Source: UBA11612 sp963976395
Lineage (GTDB): Bacteria; Pseudomonadota; Alphaproteobacteria; Rhodospirillales; Rhodospirillaceae
Assembly (NCBI GenBank): GCA_963976395.1
Contig: CAXBLG010000063.1
Span: forward strand, 1-20,182
Direction of reading: 5' to 3'
Length of the DNA stretch: 20,182 bases
Each line of letters begins with the position of its first letter. Positions within the stretch are counted from its first letter, which is position 1. Of this stretch, positions 1 through 7,414 are shown in pieces. The position numbers were made by a program, and so were the translations under genes. Below the pieces are notes generated by a model. The model did no database searches, was not told where the DNA came from, and was given only the letters and a program-made list of their open reading frames with translations.

Positions 1-689
1 AGCGACTGGATGCCTGCGTCGTCGGCGAGCCGACCAACCCAACGAAGCTTGGCGAAATGATCAAAATCGGTCGGCGCGGGAGTCTGACTGCCAAGCTTAC
101 TGTGTTCGGCACCCAGGGCCATGTCGCTTATCCGCACCTCGCGGACAATCCTATTCCGCGATTACTGAAGATGCTGCGGGCGATCACTACAAATCCGCTT
201 GATCAAGGGTCAGAACATTTTCCGGCGTCAACGATTGCCATTACCACTGTTGATGTCGGCAATACGGCCTCCAATGTAATTCCGGGCACCGCCCAAGCCG
301 CCTTCAATATTCGATTTAACGATCAGCATACGGGCGCCAGCCTGACCGAATGGCTTAACACCGTGCTGAATGAATCTGCGGAAGGCGCGGACTTTGAGCT
401 TAACATCCGCATATCCGGGGATGCGTTTCTAACGCCGCCCGGACCTCTCAGCGACATTGTATCCGGCGCCATAAAAGACACTCTAAATGTGACGCCGGAG
501 TTATCGACAACCGGCGGCACATCCGACGCTCGGTTTATCAAGGACGCTTGTCCGGTTTGCGAGTTCGGTATGGTGGGATTGTCCATGCACAAGGCCGACG
601 AACATTGCGCCATCTCCGATTTAGAAAATCTTACAAAAATATATCTCAAGATTCTGGACGGATACTTCAGCGCCGCTGCGAGACCTTGA
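1..689 (+). CDS. dapE: Succinyl-diaminopimelate desuccinylase, C-terminal part (5' end outside window)
   Basis: M20-family metallopeptidase that removes succinate from N-succinyl-LL-diaminopimelate in the cytoplasm, supplying diaminopimelate for peptidoglycan and lysine. The frame is open from base 3 with VGEPTNPTKLGEMIKIGRRG, a DapE hallmark, so the Met codon at base 57 is internal and the true start lies before the window. Visible next are the dimerisation (lid) domain with GHVAYPHLADNPIP, then the C-terminal part of the catalytic domain with GGTSDARF and the metal-binding His region SMHKADEH near the end. About 228 residues are present of the roughly 375-400 usual for the family. The stop is TGA at 687-689. 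A membrane protein gene follows 28 bases later on the same strand. In many alphaproteobacteria dapE is co-directional with def–fmt–truA; here it faces truA instead. Confidence 0.95.
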   Translation, partial: RLDACVVGEPTNPTKLGEMIKIGRRGSLTAKLTVFGTQGHVAYPHLADNPIPRLLKMLRAITTNPLDQGSEHFPASTIAITTVDVGNTASNVIPGTAQAAFNIRFNDQHTGASLTEWLNTVLNESAEGADFELNIRISGDAFLTPPGPLSDIVSGAIKDTLNVTPELSTTGGTSDARFIKDACPVCEFGMVGLSMHKADEHCAISDLENLTKIYLKILDGYFSAAARP

Positions 690-717
690 TCATTATGAGT
701 TACGGACAAACGTCCTT

Positions 718-1281
718 ATGATCTCTGTCCCCCAACTCGCCAACGGGCTTTACGGCACATGGCTTGTTTTGAAATTCGACATGCGCGGTTGGGCGTTTTT
801 TGAAACTTCGCGAAGAGGGTTCTGGGCATCCTTCACGGTCGCCTTCATTATGGCGCCCTTACACTTTTTCCACATCGTAGCCCTGTTCGGTCCCGAACGA
901 ACGAATCTATCTTTCGCGCCTTATATGATTGTCGAAGTGCTGTCGTATATTCTGTCGTGGACACTCTTCCCCTTCGTGATGCTGTACGCTTCAGAGTTCT
1001 TGGGGAAAGCACCAAGATACTTCTCGCACATTGTGCCGTACAACTGGATACGCCTGCCCATAGAAGGCACGTTGTATCTTGTCCTCCTGCTATCCGACTT
1101 CGGCATTATTCCCATCGAAGGCGTTGCATTCCTCAATCTTCTTGGTCTTCTGGCGCTGATTGTCTATGGCACTTTTGTCGCCGGCGTCGGCCTGAAGATT
1201 ACAACCGGCACAGCCATGGGACTGGTGGTCTTGGACTTCGTCCTGAGTTTAACGACGACACTGCTCATTGCCCGCATTTAG
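718..1281 (+). CDS. Multi-pass membrane protein of unknown function (187 aa)
   Basis: I do not recognise a named family. The 187-residue product is strongly hydrophobic with about five candidate membrane helices, near residues 37-57, 67-88, 113-133, 136-157 and 164-185. A soluble stretch of about 35 residues at the N terminus contains the aromatic segment RGWAFFETSRRGFW. The start at 718 is the only ATG that gives the full frame; the ATG at 695 runs into a stop after eight codons, at 719-721. No strong ribosome binding site is visible (GGA near 702 at best). It lies 28 bases after dapE, so co-transcription is likely. Its stop is 15 bases from the end of convergent truA. The protein is an inner-membrane candidate; the sequence does not show any enzymatic or transport role. 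Confidence 0.75.
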   Translation: MISVPQLANGLYGTWLVLKFDMRGWAFFETSRRGFWASFTVAFIMAPLHFFHIVALFGPERTNLSFAPYMIVEVLSYILSWTLFPFVMLYASEFLGKAPRYFSHIVPYNWIRLPIEGTLYLVLLLSDFGIIPIEGVAFLNLLGLLALIVYGTFVAGVGLKITTGTAMGLVVLDFVLSLTTTLLIARI

Positions 1282-1296
1282 ATACACGTAATTGCC

Positions 1297-2043
1297 TTAC
1301 GCATCTGGATAACGCACATGAGTCAGGTAAAGGCCATGAGACGGCGCCGTTGGCCCGCCTGCAGCACGGTCACACGCTGCCAGAGCCTTGGCGACATCAC
1401 CTTCGCGCCATTTACCTTCGCCGACCATTTTCAATGTGCCGACAATGTTTCTCACCTGATGATGGAGAAATGAGCGCGCCTTGGTGATCAGAACAACAAA
1501 ATCGCCGTGGCGCGCCACAGATATCTCGTTGAGAGTCTTTACCGGCGAAGCGGATTGACACACGGCAGCGCGAAAGGTTGAGAAGTCATGACGACCTACA
1601 AGACACTGTGCTGCGCGGTGCATAGCGTCCACATCTAGGCGGGCAGAGACCCACCACGCACGGTTCATTTCCAGTGCGGGGCGCGCCCGACGGTTCTGAA
1701 TACGATACTCGTAGCCTCGCTCAATCGCCGAAAACCGCGCATGAAATTCACCGTCAACTAACTCTGCCTTCACTACGACTATGGGGTGAGGGCGTAGATG
1801 AGCATTAAGAGCTTTGGCGACAATATCGGGAGCGTCGTGCCGCGGCAGATCCACATGCGCTACTTGTCCTAGCGCATGTACGCCAGAGTCTGTGCGACCC
1901 GCGCCCTGTACCAAGGCATCGATTTGGCAATATCCTTTGGCCGCGGCTTCAATCGCGCCTTGAACCGACAAGCCGTTGTCCTGCCGTTGCCAGCCAACAA
2001 AGTTGGTGCCGTCGTATTCGATCGTGAGCTTGTACCGAGGCAT
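1297..2043 (-). CDS. truA: tRNA pseudouridine(38-40) synthase TruA
   Basis: Isomerises uridine to pseudouridine at positions 38, 39 and 40 in the anticodon arm of many tRNAs. The 248-residue product has the usual TruA length. It opens with YKLTIEYDGTNFVGWQRQ and carries the catalytic motif GRTDSGVHALGQVAH, in which Asp52 is the expected nucleophile. Further matches are FHARFSA in the first half and the second-half segment FLHHQVRNIVGTL, conserved in the family for tRNA contact. It is the last gene of a minus-strand group (def, fmt, GNAT, truA), starting 15 bases after the GNAT stop. Its 3' end faces the plus-strand membrane protein gene with only 15 bases between, leaving no room for a private terminator. 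Confidence 0.97.
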   Translation of the reverse strand: MPRYKLTIEYDGTNFVGWQRQDNGLSVQGAIEAAAKGYCQIDALVQGAGRTDSGVHALGQVAHVDLPRHDAPDIVAKALNAHLRPHPIVVVKAELVDGEFHARFSAIERGYEYRIQNRRARPALEMNRAWWVSARLDVDAMHRAAQCLVGRHDFSTFRAAVCQSASPVKTLNEISVARHGDFVVLITKARSFLHHQVRNIVGTLKMVGEGKWREGDVAKALAACDRAAGGPTAPSHGLYLTHVRYPDA

Positions 2044-2058
2044 GTATGGAAACGCCGC

Positions 2059-2649
2059 CTATGTGACTTCGCGAATATGATCGCCGGGGCGCGTTCCGCC
2101 GTGCGCAGCAAACCACTCGCCGGCTAAAATCGCCCAACGCTCGTGATCTCGCCACTCCCCCCCGATCTTAAGGTAGCCAAGCGAGAAGCCTTCCTTGCGA
2201 AACCCAAGCCCCCGCACCAAAGCCAGCGAGCCTTCATTCTCCGGCTGAATGTTGGCTTCCATGCGGTGGAGATCAAGGGTCGTGAAAGCATAGTCCAATA
2301 CGAGGGCGAGCCCCGCACTCATGAAGCCGCGGCGGCTGTACGGTGCGCTGCCGTAGTACCCCAGATGTCCACTGCGAAAGCCCCCAAGAATGATATCATT
2401 TATATTGATGACACCAACCACCGCGTCATCCTCGCAGCGCGCGACAAGAAAGCCGCAAGCATTACCACGTTCGATACGGTCTAAATAGGCGCGAAACCGG
2501 CGCGTGTCCGTAGCCGGATAAACCCAAGGATGATGAAAGCTTTCGTTCGTTGTAGTGAGCGTCAGAAAATCGTCGGCAGAATCCTTAGTCGGCGTATACA
2601 AGTAGACCACGCCATCTCGCGCAATGATTTTGCGGCGCCGCCCGAACAT
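2059..2649 (-). CDS. GNAT-family N-acetyltransferase, RimJ/RimL type
   Basis: Predicted acetyl-CoA-dependent N-acetyltransferase of 196 residues, similar to the RimJ/RimL branch that acetylates protein N-termini. The GNAT fold is visible as the central strands FLVARCEDDAVVGVININD (about residues 67-85), the acetyl-CoA pyrophosphate loop YSRRGFMSAGLAL (104-116), and the typical ending LHRMEANIQPENEGSLALV followed by LGFRKEGFSLGYLKIGGEWRD (about 127-168). The substrate cannot be read from sequence; ribosomal proteins or a small amine are both possible. It sits between fmt and truA, 54 bases after fmt and 15 before truA, inside a translation-related group. That position hints at a translation-linked target, which is inference only. 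A GNAT at this place is not part of the commonest def–fmt–truA order. Confidence 0.88.
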   Translation of the reverse strand: MFGRRRKIIARDGVVYLYTPTKDSADDFLTLTTTNESFHHPWVYPATDTRRFRAYLDRIERGNACGFLVARCEDDAVVGVININDIILGGFRSGHLGYYGSAPYSRRGFMSAGLALVLDYAFTTLDLHRMEANIQPENEGSLALVRGLGFRKEGFSLGYLKIGGEWRDHERWAILAGEWFAAHGGTRPGDHIREVT

Positions 2650-2703
2650 GACACGTATTCCTTTCTCGTCGGCGGAGTTAAATGCATCCGCAGCCCCTTA
2701 AGT

Positions 2704-3615
2704 TTAGGCGACCTGCGCTCCCCCGGGCAACGCATAGCCGCGAAGAAATGCAGCAGCGTTTGCGGGAGCCTTGCCGGCCCGCTGCACAGTGAGCGCGCGG
2801 ACAGATCCTTCAGCGCAAGCAATCGTTAAATTGTCATCAAGCAGCGTGCCGACGGGGCCTTGCGCAGACCCAAGCTCCGCATTCAGCACTTTGATGCGCT
2901 CCCCTTCGTGTGCAAACCATGCGCCGGGAAACGGAGAAAGACCGTGAATATGACGCAGGACTTCAGGCGCGGGACGATTAAATTGGATGCGCGCTTCTGC
3001 TTTGTCGATTTTCGCGGCATAGGTCACGCCGCTATGGGGTTGGGGTACCGCCGATAAGGTGCCTTGCGCTAATCCGTCCAGCGCCGTCAGCACCAATTCA
3101 CCGCCGATTGCGGCAAGCTGATCGTGAAGCATGCCCGCCGTCGTTGCCGCATCAATAGACACATCTCGGGTAAGCAGCATTGCGCCGGTATCAAGACCCT
3201 CATCCATCTGCATGATAGTTACGCCGGTCACATCATCGCCGGCCATGATTGCTCTTTGGATCGGCGCTGCACCGCGCCAGCGCGGTAAAAGCGAAGCATG
3301 AATGTTGATGCACCCAAGCCGGGGCGTATCGAGAATAACTTGCGGTAATATCAATCCATAGGCCGCGACCACAGCCGCATCGGCCTTCCACTGCGCAAAT
3401 TCAGCTTGCACATCTGCAGACTTCAAAGTCTTTGGCGCCCGCACCTGAAGGCCGTTCTTTTCGGCAAAGACTTGAACCGGACTGGGGCGCGCCTGCTGGC
3501 CTCGGCCGGCCGGTCGGGGCGGCTGAGTATAAACAGCAACGATATCATGCGCAGCATGCAACCGCTCCAATGCCGCAACAGAGAAGTCCGGCGTGCCCAT
3601 AAATATGATGCGCAT
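2704..3615 (-). CDS. fmt: Methionyl-tRNA formyltransferase
   Basis: Transfers a formyl group from 10-formyltetrahydrofolate to Met-tRNAfMet, making the initiator tRNA. The 303-residue product has the N-terminal Rossmann-like hydrolase domain (MRIIFMGTPDFSV at the start) and the signature HASLLPRWRGAAPIQRAI at about 106-123. Asn104 and His106 lie in the active-site segment, and Asp142 lies in MDEGLDTGAML. The C-terminal OB-like tRNA-binding domain follows from about residue 205, with GLSPFPGAWF. Length is close to the usual 305-320. It starts 20 bases after the stop of def, the enzyme that later removes the same formyl group, and this def–fmt pairing is widespread in bacteria. Confidence 0.97.
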   Translation of the reverse strand: MRIIFMGTPDFSVAALERLHAAHDIVAVYTQPPRPAGRGQQARPSPVQVFAEKNGLQVRAPKTLKSADVQAEFAQWKADAAVVAAYGLILPQVILDTPRLGCINIHASLLPRWRGAAPIQRAIMAGDDVTGVTIMQMDEGLDTGAMLLTRDVSIDAATTAGMLHDQLAAIGGELVLTALDGLAQGTLSAVPQPHSGVTYAAKIDKAEARIQFNRPAPEVLRHIHGLSPFPGAWFAHEGERIKVLNAELGSAQGPVGTLLDDNLTIACAEGSVRALTVQRAGKAPANAAAFLRGYALPGGAQVA

Positions 3616-3635
3616 GGCCTTAGCCTAATGTCGTC

Positions 3636-4196
3636 TTATGCGGACGCAAGAGCGCGACGCTTAACCGTGGCTTTCGGTTTCTGAGACTTGCTGAGTTTTT
3701 TGATTTTGGTAAGACGCCGCAAAATAATTCCGCGCTTCAAGGACGAAATGTGATCAACAAACAAGACACCGTCCAAATGATCCATCTCATGCTGAATAAC
3801 CACGGCAAGAATACCGTCGGCCTCCAATTCCTGCGACCGGCCTTTTTCATCCAAATATCGCACTTTGATACGGTCCGGACGCTGCACTAGGTCATATTCC
3901 TCGGGCAGCGATAGGCAGCCCTCTTCATATTCCTTGATCTCGTCCGACGACCAAAGGATTTCCGGGTTGGCCATTTTGAGGGGCCGGGGGGCTTCGTCTT
4001 CCCGAGCAGGGTCCACGACGATGATTCGTTTCAGTACGCCCACCTGTGGAGCCGCCAAGCCCACACCCGGGGCCTCATACATCGTGTCCAGCATATCGGC
4101 CATGAGCTTGGCCGTGGCCTTATCCACGGACTCCACCGCCGCCGCCTTTTTCTTCAAGCGGGGGTCTGGGGCAACGATGATATCCAATAAGGCCAT
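3636..4196 (-). CDS. def: Peptide deformylase
   Basis: Removes the formyl group from the N-terminal methionine of nascent proteins at the ribosome exit. All three metallohydrolase motifs are present in the 186-residue product: GVGLAAPQVG (44-53), EGCLSLP (92-98, with metal ligand Cys94) and QHEMDH (135-140, with ligands His136 and His140 and catalytic Glu137). The Gly-x-Gly-Leu-Ala-Ala-x-Gln and Cys-Leu-Ser forms fit the type I class of Gram-negative bacteria. A basic C-terminal tail of about 30 residues (KIKKLSKSQKPKATVKRR) could contact ribosomal RNA, as the C-terminal helix does in E. coli; this is inference. AGGA lies about 10 bases before the ATG. It is the first gene of the minus-strand def–fmt–GNAT–truA group, and a candidate promoter lies in the 79 bases upstream. 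Confidence 0.97.
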   Translation of the reverse strand: MALLDIIVAPDPRLKKKAAAVESVDKATAKLMADMLDTMYEAPGVGLAAPQVGVLKRIIVVDPAREDEAPRPLKMANPEILWSSDEIKEYEEGCLSLPEEYDLVQRPDRIKVRYLDEKGRSQELEADGILAVVIQHEMDHLDGVLFVDHISSLKRGIILRRLTKIKKLSKSQKPKATVKRRALASA

Positions 4197-4222
4197 GGGG
4201 CAGATTTCCTAGGTTTTGGGTG

Positions 4223-4250
4223 ACATAAGCCCCGAAACCCGAAGCGTCAA
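4223..4250 (-). promoter_or_regulatory. Candidate promoter for the def–fmt–GNAT–truA group
   Basis: On the minus strand a good -35 hexamer TTGACG (4250-4245) is followed after 16 bases by TTATGT (4228-4223). The -10 element is a poor match, so the assignment rests mainly on the -35 and on placement between the upstream membrane protein gene and the def start. The same TTGACG -35 appears in the candidate promoter upstream of the di-iron gene. Confidence 0.3.
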
Positions 4251-4275
4251 CGCCCAAGTACCTTGCAAAGCCGAG

Positions 4276-4665
4276 TTATACCGTCAGAAAAAGCGAAACC
4301 GCCAAAACCCCGGCCACAATGATCACGAACACCCCGGTGAAGAACAGCGTACGAGCTTTACTCGCCTCATCCAAAACCTGCAGGCTGTGAACCCCCAGCT
4401 TGGGCGCTGCGACACAGAGCACCCCCTCGGCCAGCATGAACACGCCCAGGAGTGTCAGAACCACCGTTGCACCGCTCCAAATCCAATGGAGGCGTAAAAC
4501 CAGGATGCCGATTGCAAGGCTCAGCAGCCCATGCAGACGCACCCCCTGTTCACCGGCCTCGGTAATGCGGCGGTAGTAGGTCATCCAAAGACCGCTGGCA
4601 TAAATCTGCGTTAATCCAGCAACGAGCAAAATCACCGCTGCCGCCGCTTCTATTCCCCGAATCAT
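4276..4665 (-). CDS. Small four-helix membrane protein (129 aa), unknown function
   Basis: Not recognised as a named family. The 129-residue protein has four candidate membrane helices, at about residues 6-25, 43-59, 61-85 and 106-128, separated by short loops. Between helices 1 and 2 lies a charged, presumably loop segment (YYRRITEAGEQGVRLHG), and between helices 3 and 4 another (LDEASKARTLF). The ATG is eight bases after the stop of the DUF4139 gene, with AGG about ten bases upstream inside that junction, so the two are very likely translated from one mRNA and may be coupled. It ends 79 bases before def. A role as a membrane partner of the exported DUF4139 protein is a guess from gene order only. 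Confidence 0.78.
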   Translation of the reverse strand: MIRGIEAAAAVILLVAGLTQIYASGLWMTYYRRITEAGEQGVRLHGLLSLAIGILVLRLHWIWSGATVVLTLLGVFMLAEGVLCVAAPKLGVHSLQVLDEASKARTLFFTGVFVIIVAGVLAVSLFLTV

Positions 4666-4673
4666 AGCCGGAC

Positions 4674-6098
4674 CTAGTACCGTGTCCGGACGCTATATTC
4701 CAAAACAACCTGTCCCTTAGCCGGCACCTCCAAGGCCCACTCTACCTCGGCGGCATTGAGCTTTGTATGCGATGCGGTCTCTTTGGTGATTTCCCACGAC
4801 CCTGGCAACTGCTCGACCACGCGCACGGTCACCGGCCGTGATTTGGCATTCCGCACGGTGACGCGCCAGTTTGTCAGGGTGATGTTGTCCGAGGCTCGCA
4901 CAAAATTAGTTTGCTCACGCAGTACGGGCACGTCGAAGTCGCTGCCAAGTTGAAGACTGACTTCACTGCCTTCGGCGGTGTGATCAATATTCCCCTCACC
5001 CAGAAACTGCGGCGCGCCGGAGGCATCCTTCGTATAAACCCGCACCGTGCCCGCCGGCAGCGGCACACCCAACTTTGCGGCCTCGTTATTGATGAAGGTC
5101 AACTGCACGTCCGCACGATTATCCTGAGTTTGGCCGCGCAAAGACGTCGTATAAAAATGCGGCTGACTGCGCGCGACCAGATCTCGTTTTACGGAGATGC
5201 CCTGTCCATCCATCAAAGCCAATTGCTTCGACTCGCGGTCGTTCAGAGTTGTCGCACCCGGCAGAGAATAGATGTGAAAGGCAACAAGACCCTCTGTGCC
5301 GACCCCTTTGGCCATGGGTGCGCGCGCCGCATCCAGCTGCATTTCCATAGCCCTCATCACTCGAGGCGCCGGTTGCGCTGCGGTCCGGTTTACATCTCCC
5401 GCAACCAACTTGATGTTCGCGGCTTTAAAGTCCATCCCCGTGGTATTGGTGATCGTCGCCCAGGCCTTCAAATCCATCCGATCCGCCTCGGGGTCGTATT
5501 GCGCCACATAGTCCGCGCGCCACGATAAGCCGGAACTGAGATAACTAAGCTCCACTTCGGTTTCTCGCTTAGCCGTGCCATTGGCTCTCATTAGAAGCGT
5601 TGGACTGGATCTCAGTCCTTCCGGCAATTTATCAAATACGATGCGTCCCGGTGCACCGGTATGGATTTTACCATTCATCTCAAGGACCAGACCGTTCGTA
5701 ACCCCAAGCACTTTTGCCCGCTCGGTCGTTTCCTTGCCGGTTGCAGGGTTAACGATGACAACACCCACCTCCTGACCGACAGCGTGTTCCATAAGACGCT
5801 CGGGAGTGATCACATCGAAGCTAAAGGTTTGCTCTGACACGGTCAGAGGCTCACCTTTAATCACATCAAGTAATGCCGTTTCCGGCTGCAGACGCCCGCT
5901 CACACCTGTGAACGCCAAGTCGGCCGCACCGGACGGCAACCGAACGGAGCGCCGGTCGCGAACGAGGGCAAAATCGTTTGTATAAACCGTCAGATGGGCG
6001 CCACCCGACGCCGAGGTCGGCACTTCCAACTCGGCGGCAGCTGCAATCTCGGCGCCAAGGAAAAGAGTAAGGGCGAAAACAATTAAACGAGCGAGCAT
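4674..6098 (-). CDS. Exported DUF4139 domain-containing protein
   Basis: Predicted secreted or periplasmic protein of 474 residues. A signal peptide is clear: MLARLIVFALTLFLGAEIAAAA, with cleavage expected after the Ala run near residue 22. The rest is rich in beta-strand sequence. The N-terminal part (about 25-110) contains YTNDFALVRDRRSVRLPSG; the rest (about 180-474) matches the DUF4139 pattern, with ELSYLSSGLSWRADYVA, an LPAGTVRVY segment, and the closing WALEVPAKGQVVLEYSVRTRY. The family function is unestablished; members are beta-rich proteins of the cell surface or periplasm. I see no catalytic motif. AGGA lies eight bases before the ATG. A four-helix membrane protein gene follows eight bases downstream, and rmuC diverges from it across a 152-base spacer. 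Confidence 0.88.
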   Translation of the reverse strand: MLARLIVFALTLFLGAEIAAAAELEVPTSASGGAHLTVYTNDFALVRDRRSVRLPSGAADLAFTGVSGRLQPETALLDVIKGEPLTVSEQTFSFDVITPERLMEHAVGQEVGVVIVNPATGKETTERAKVLGVTNGLVLEMNGKIHTGAPGRIVFDKLPEGLRSSPTLLMRANGTAKRETEVELSYLSSGLSWRADYVAQYDPEADRMDLKAWATITNTTGMDFKAANIKLVAGDVNRTAAQPAPRVMRAMEMQLDAARAPMAKGVGTEGLVAFHIYSLPGATTLNDRESKQLALMDGQGISVKRDLVARSQPHFYTTSLRGQTQDNRADVQLTFINNEAAKLGVPLPAGTVRVYTKDASGAPQFLGEGNIDHTAEGSEVSLQLGSDFDVPVLREQTNFVRASDNITLTNWRVTVRNAKSRPVTVRVVEQLPGSWEITKETASHTKLNAAEVEWALEVPAKGQVVLEYSVRTRY

Positions 6099-6200
6099 GA
6101 GTTGCGTCCTGAGATATGCGTTTTATGACGGGTCGCAGGGCCCATGGCCCCGTCCGTACTTTTCATTTAAGATTCTGATCATGGCAGGCCTAAGGCATCG

Positions 6201-6212
6201 ATCAAGCTTGAT
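6201..6212. repeat. Perfect 12-bp palindrome in the divergent spacer
   Basis: ATCAAGCTTGAT reads the same on both strands. It lies in the 152-base spacer between the divergent DUF4139 gene and rmuC, 39 bases before the rmuC ATG and 103 before the DUF4139 ATG, a position suitable for an operator. No clear sigma-70 promoter was found on either strand here, so the regulatory reading is tentative. The chance of one 12-bp palindrome in 20 kb is not small. Confidence 0.3.
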
Positions 6213-6250
6213 GGCTGCACAGACAGCAGACACTGGATTCGAGTTATATC

Positions 6251-7402
6251 ATGGACATAGCGGTTATCGGGCTCGCCATCGCGGCGATTGGCGCCGCCAT
6301 TGTTGCCCTTCTTTTGGCCCGACGCGGCGGCGGTGAGAATTCGGCGCATCTCACAGAGGCCACGAACCGGCTGTCTCAAGCACAATCAGAGCTGATGGGG
6401 CGGCTGGGCCAGATGGCTGAAAGCCAGGCAACGGCCCAAAAACTGATCGGCGAACAACTTCAAGCCCAGGAGCGGGCTGTGACGAAGATGGTCGACGAAC
6501 GCCTCACCGAAGTTACGCGGCGTGTTGGCGAGAATTTACAGAAGACCAGCGACAAAAGCACCGAAACCATGGGCCAGCTGCAAGAGCGCCTTGCGGTCAT
6601 CGACGCGGCTCAAAAAAATATCACAGAGTTGTCAGCGGGCGTGGTCAGTCTGCAAGATATTCTCTCGAATAAGCAGGCACGCGGTGCGATCGGCCAAACG
6701 CAAATGGAAGATCTGGTGCGCAACATGCTGCCGAGCAGCGCCTTTGAGTTTCAAGCCACCTTATCGAACGGTAAACGCGCAGATTGCGTGATCCGTTTAC
6801 CTAATCCCCCTGGCCTTATTGCCGTTGATTCGAAATATCCGCACGAAGCCTTCATGCGATTAAACGCGGCGAAGGACGACCGCGAACAAGCAAGCGCAGA
6901 ACAAGCCTTCCGCAGCGACGTCATCAAGCATATTCGCGATATCGCCGATAAGTACATTATTCCCGGCGAGACAGCGGACACGGCCATCATGTTCGTGCCG
7001 GCTGAATCGGTTTTCGCCGAATTGCACGATCGCTTCCCAATGGTCGTCGAGGAGGGGTTTCGCCGCCGGGTGTTTATTGTATCTCCGACGACACTAATGG
7101 CGACTCTCAACACCATCCGCGCCATTTTGAAAGATGCGCGTATGCGCGAGCAGGCGCACGTCATTCAAACCGAAATCGCAAAAATGATGGAAGATGTCGC
7201 CCGCTTAGATAAACGGGTCGGTCAGCTGGCCACCCATTTCGAGACGCAACGTGATATCAAGGATGTCCTCACCTCAACCGGCAAGATCGTCAAACGCGGC
7301 GTGGCCATCGAGAATATTCAGCTCGAACCCGCCGCAGACGAAGCCGTCATAAGTCGCATCGCCGAGGATGACGACACGCCAAAACTAGAACGTCTTCTGT
7401 AA
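6251..7402 (+). CDS. rmuC: RmuC-family DNA recombination protein
   Basis: RmuC limits rearrangement at inverted repeats in E. coli and is built like a membrane-anchored nuclease. The 383-residue product has an N-terminal membrane helix (MDIAVIGLAIAAIGAAIVAL), a long coiled-coil stretch rich in Glu, Gln and Ala (about 35-125), and the RmuC domain from about 145. There SNGKRADCVIRLP followed by LIAVDSKYP provides the Asp...Asp-x-Lys pattern (Asp178, Asp193, Lys195) of PD-(D/E)xK-like nucleases. Then come PGETADTAIMFVPAESVFAE and VSPTTLMATLNTIRAI, strongly conserved in the family. A second helical region (about 300-350) follows. The coiled coil is on the short side for the family. The gene diverges from the DUF4139 gene and ends 12 bases from the convergent lipoprotein gene. 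No strong ribosome binding site precedes the ATG. Confidence 0.93.
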   Translation: MDIAVIGLAIAAIGAAIVALLLARRGGGENSAHLTEATNRLSQAQSELMGRLGQMAESQATAQKLIGEQLQAQERAVTKMVDERLTEVTRRVGENLQKTSDKSTETMGQLQERLAVIDAAQKNITELSAGVVSLQDILSNKQARGAIGQTQMEDLVRNMLPSSAFEFQATLSNGKRADCVIRLPNPPGLIAVDSKYPHEAFMRLNAAKDDREQASAEQAFRSDVIKHIRDIADKYIIPGETADTAIMFVPAESVFAELHDRFPMVVEEGFRRRVFIVSPTTLMATLNTIRAILKDARMREQAHVIQTEIAKMMEDVARLDKRVGQLATHFETQRDIKDVLTSTGKIVKRGVAIENIQLEPAADEAVISRIAEDDDTPKLERLL

Positions 7403-7414
7403 AGTCAGGTTCTA

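Noticed and set aside
4911..5528. 205-codon open frame on the plus strand inside the DUF4139 gene
   Set aside because: Basic, Arg/His-rich composition without family features, wholly antisense to a convincing exported protein.
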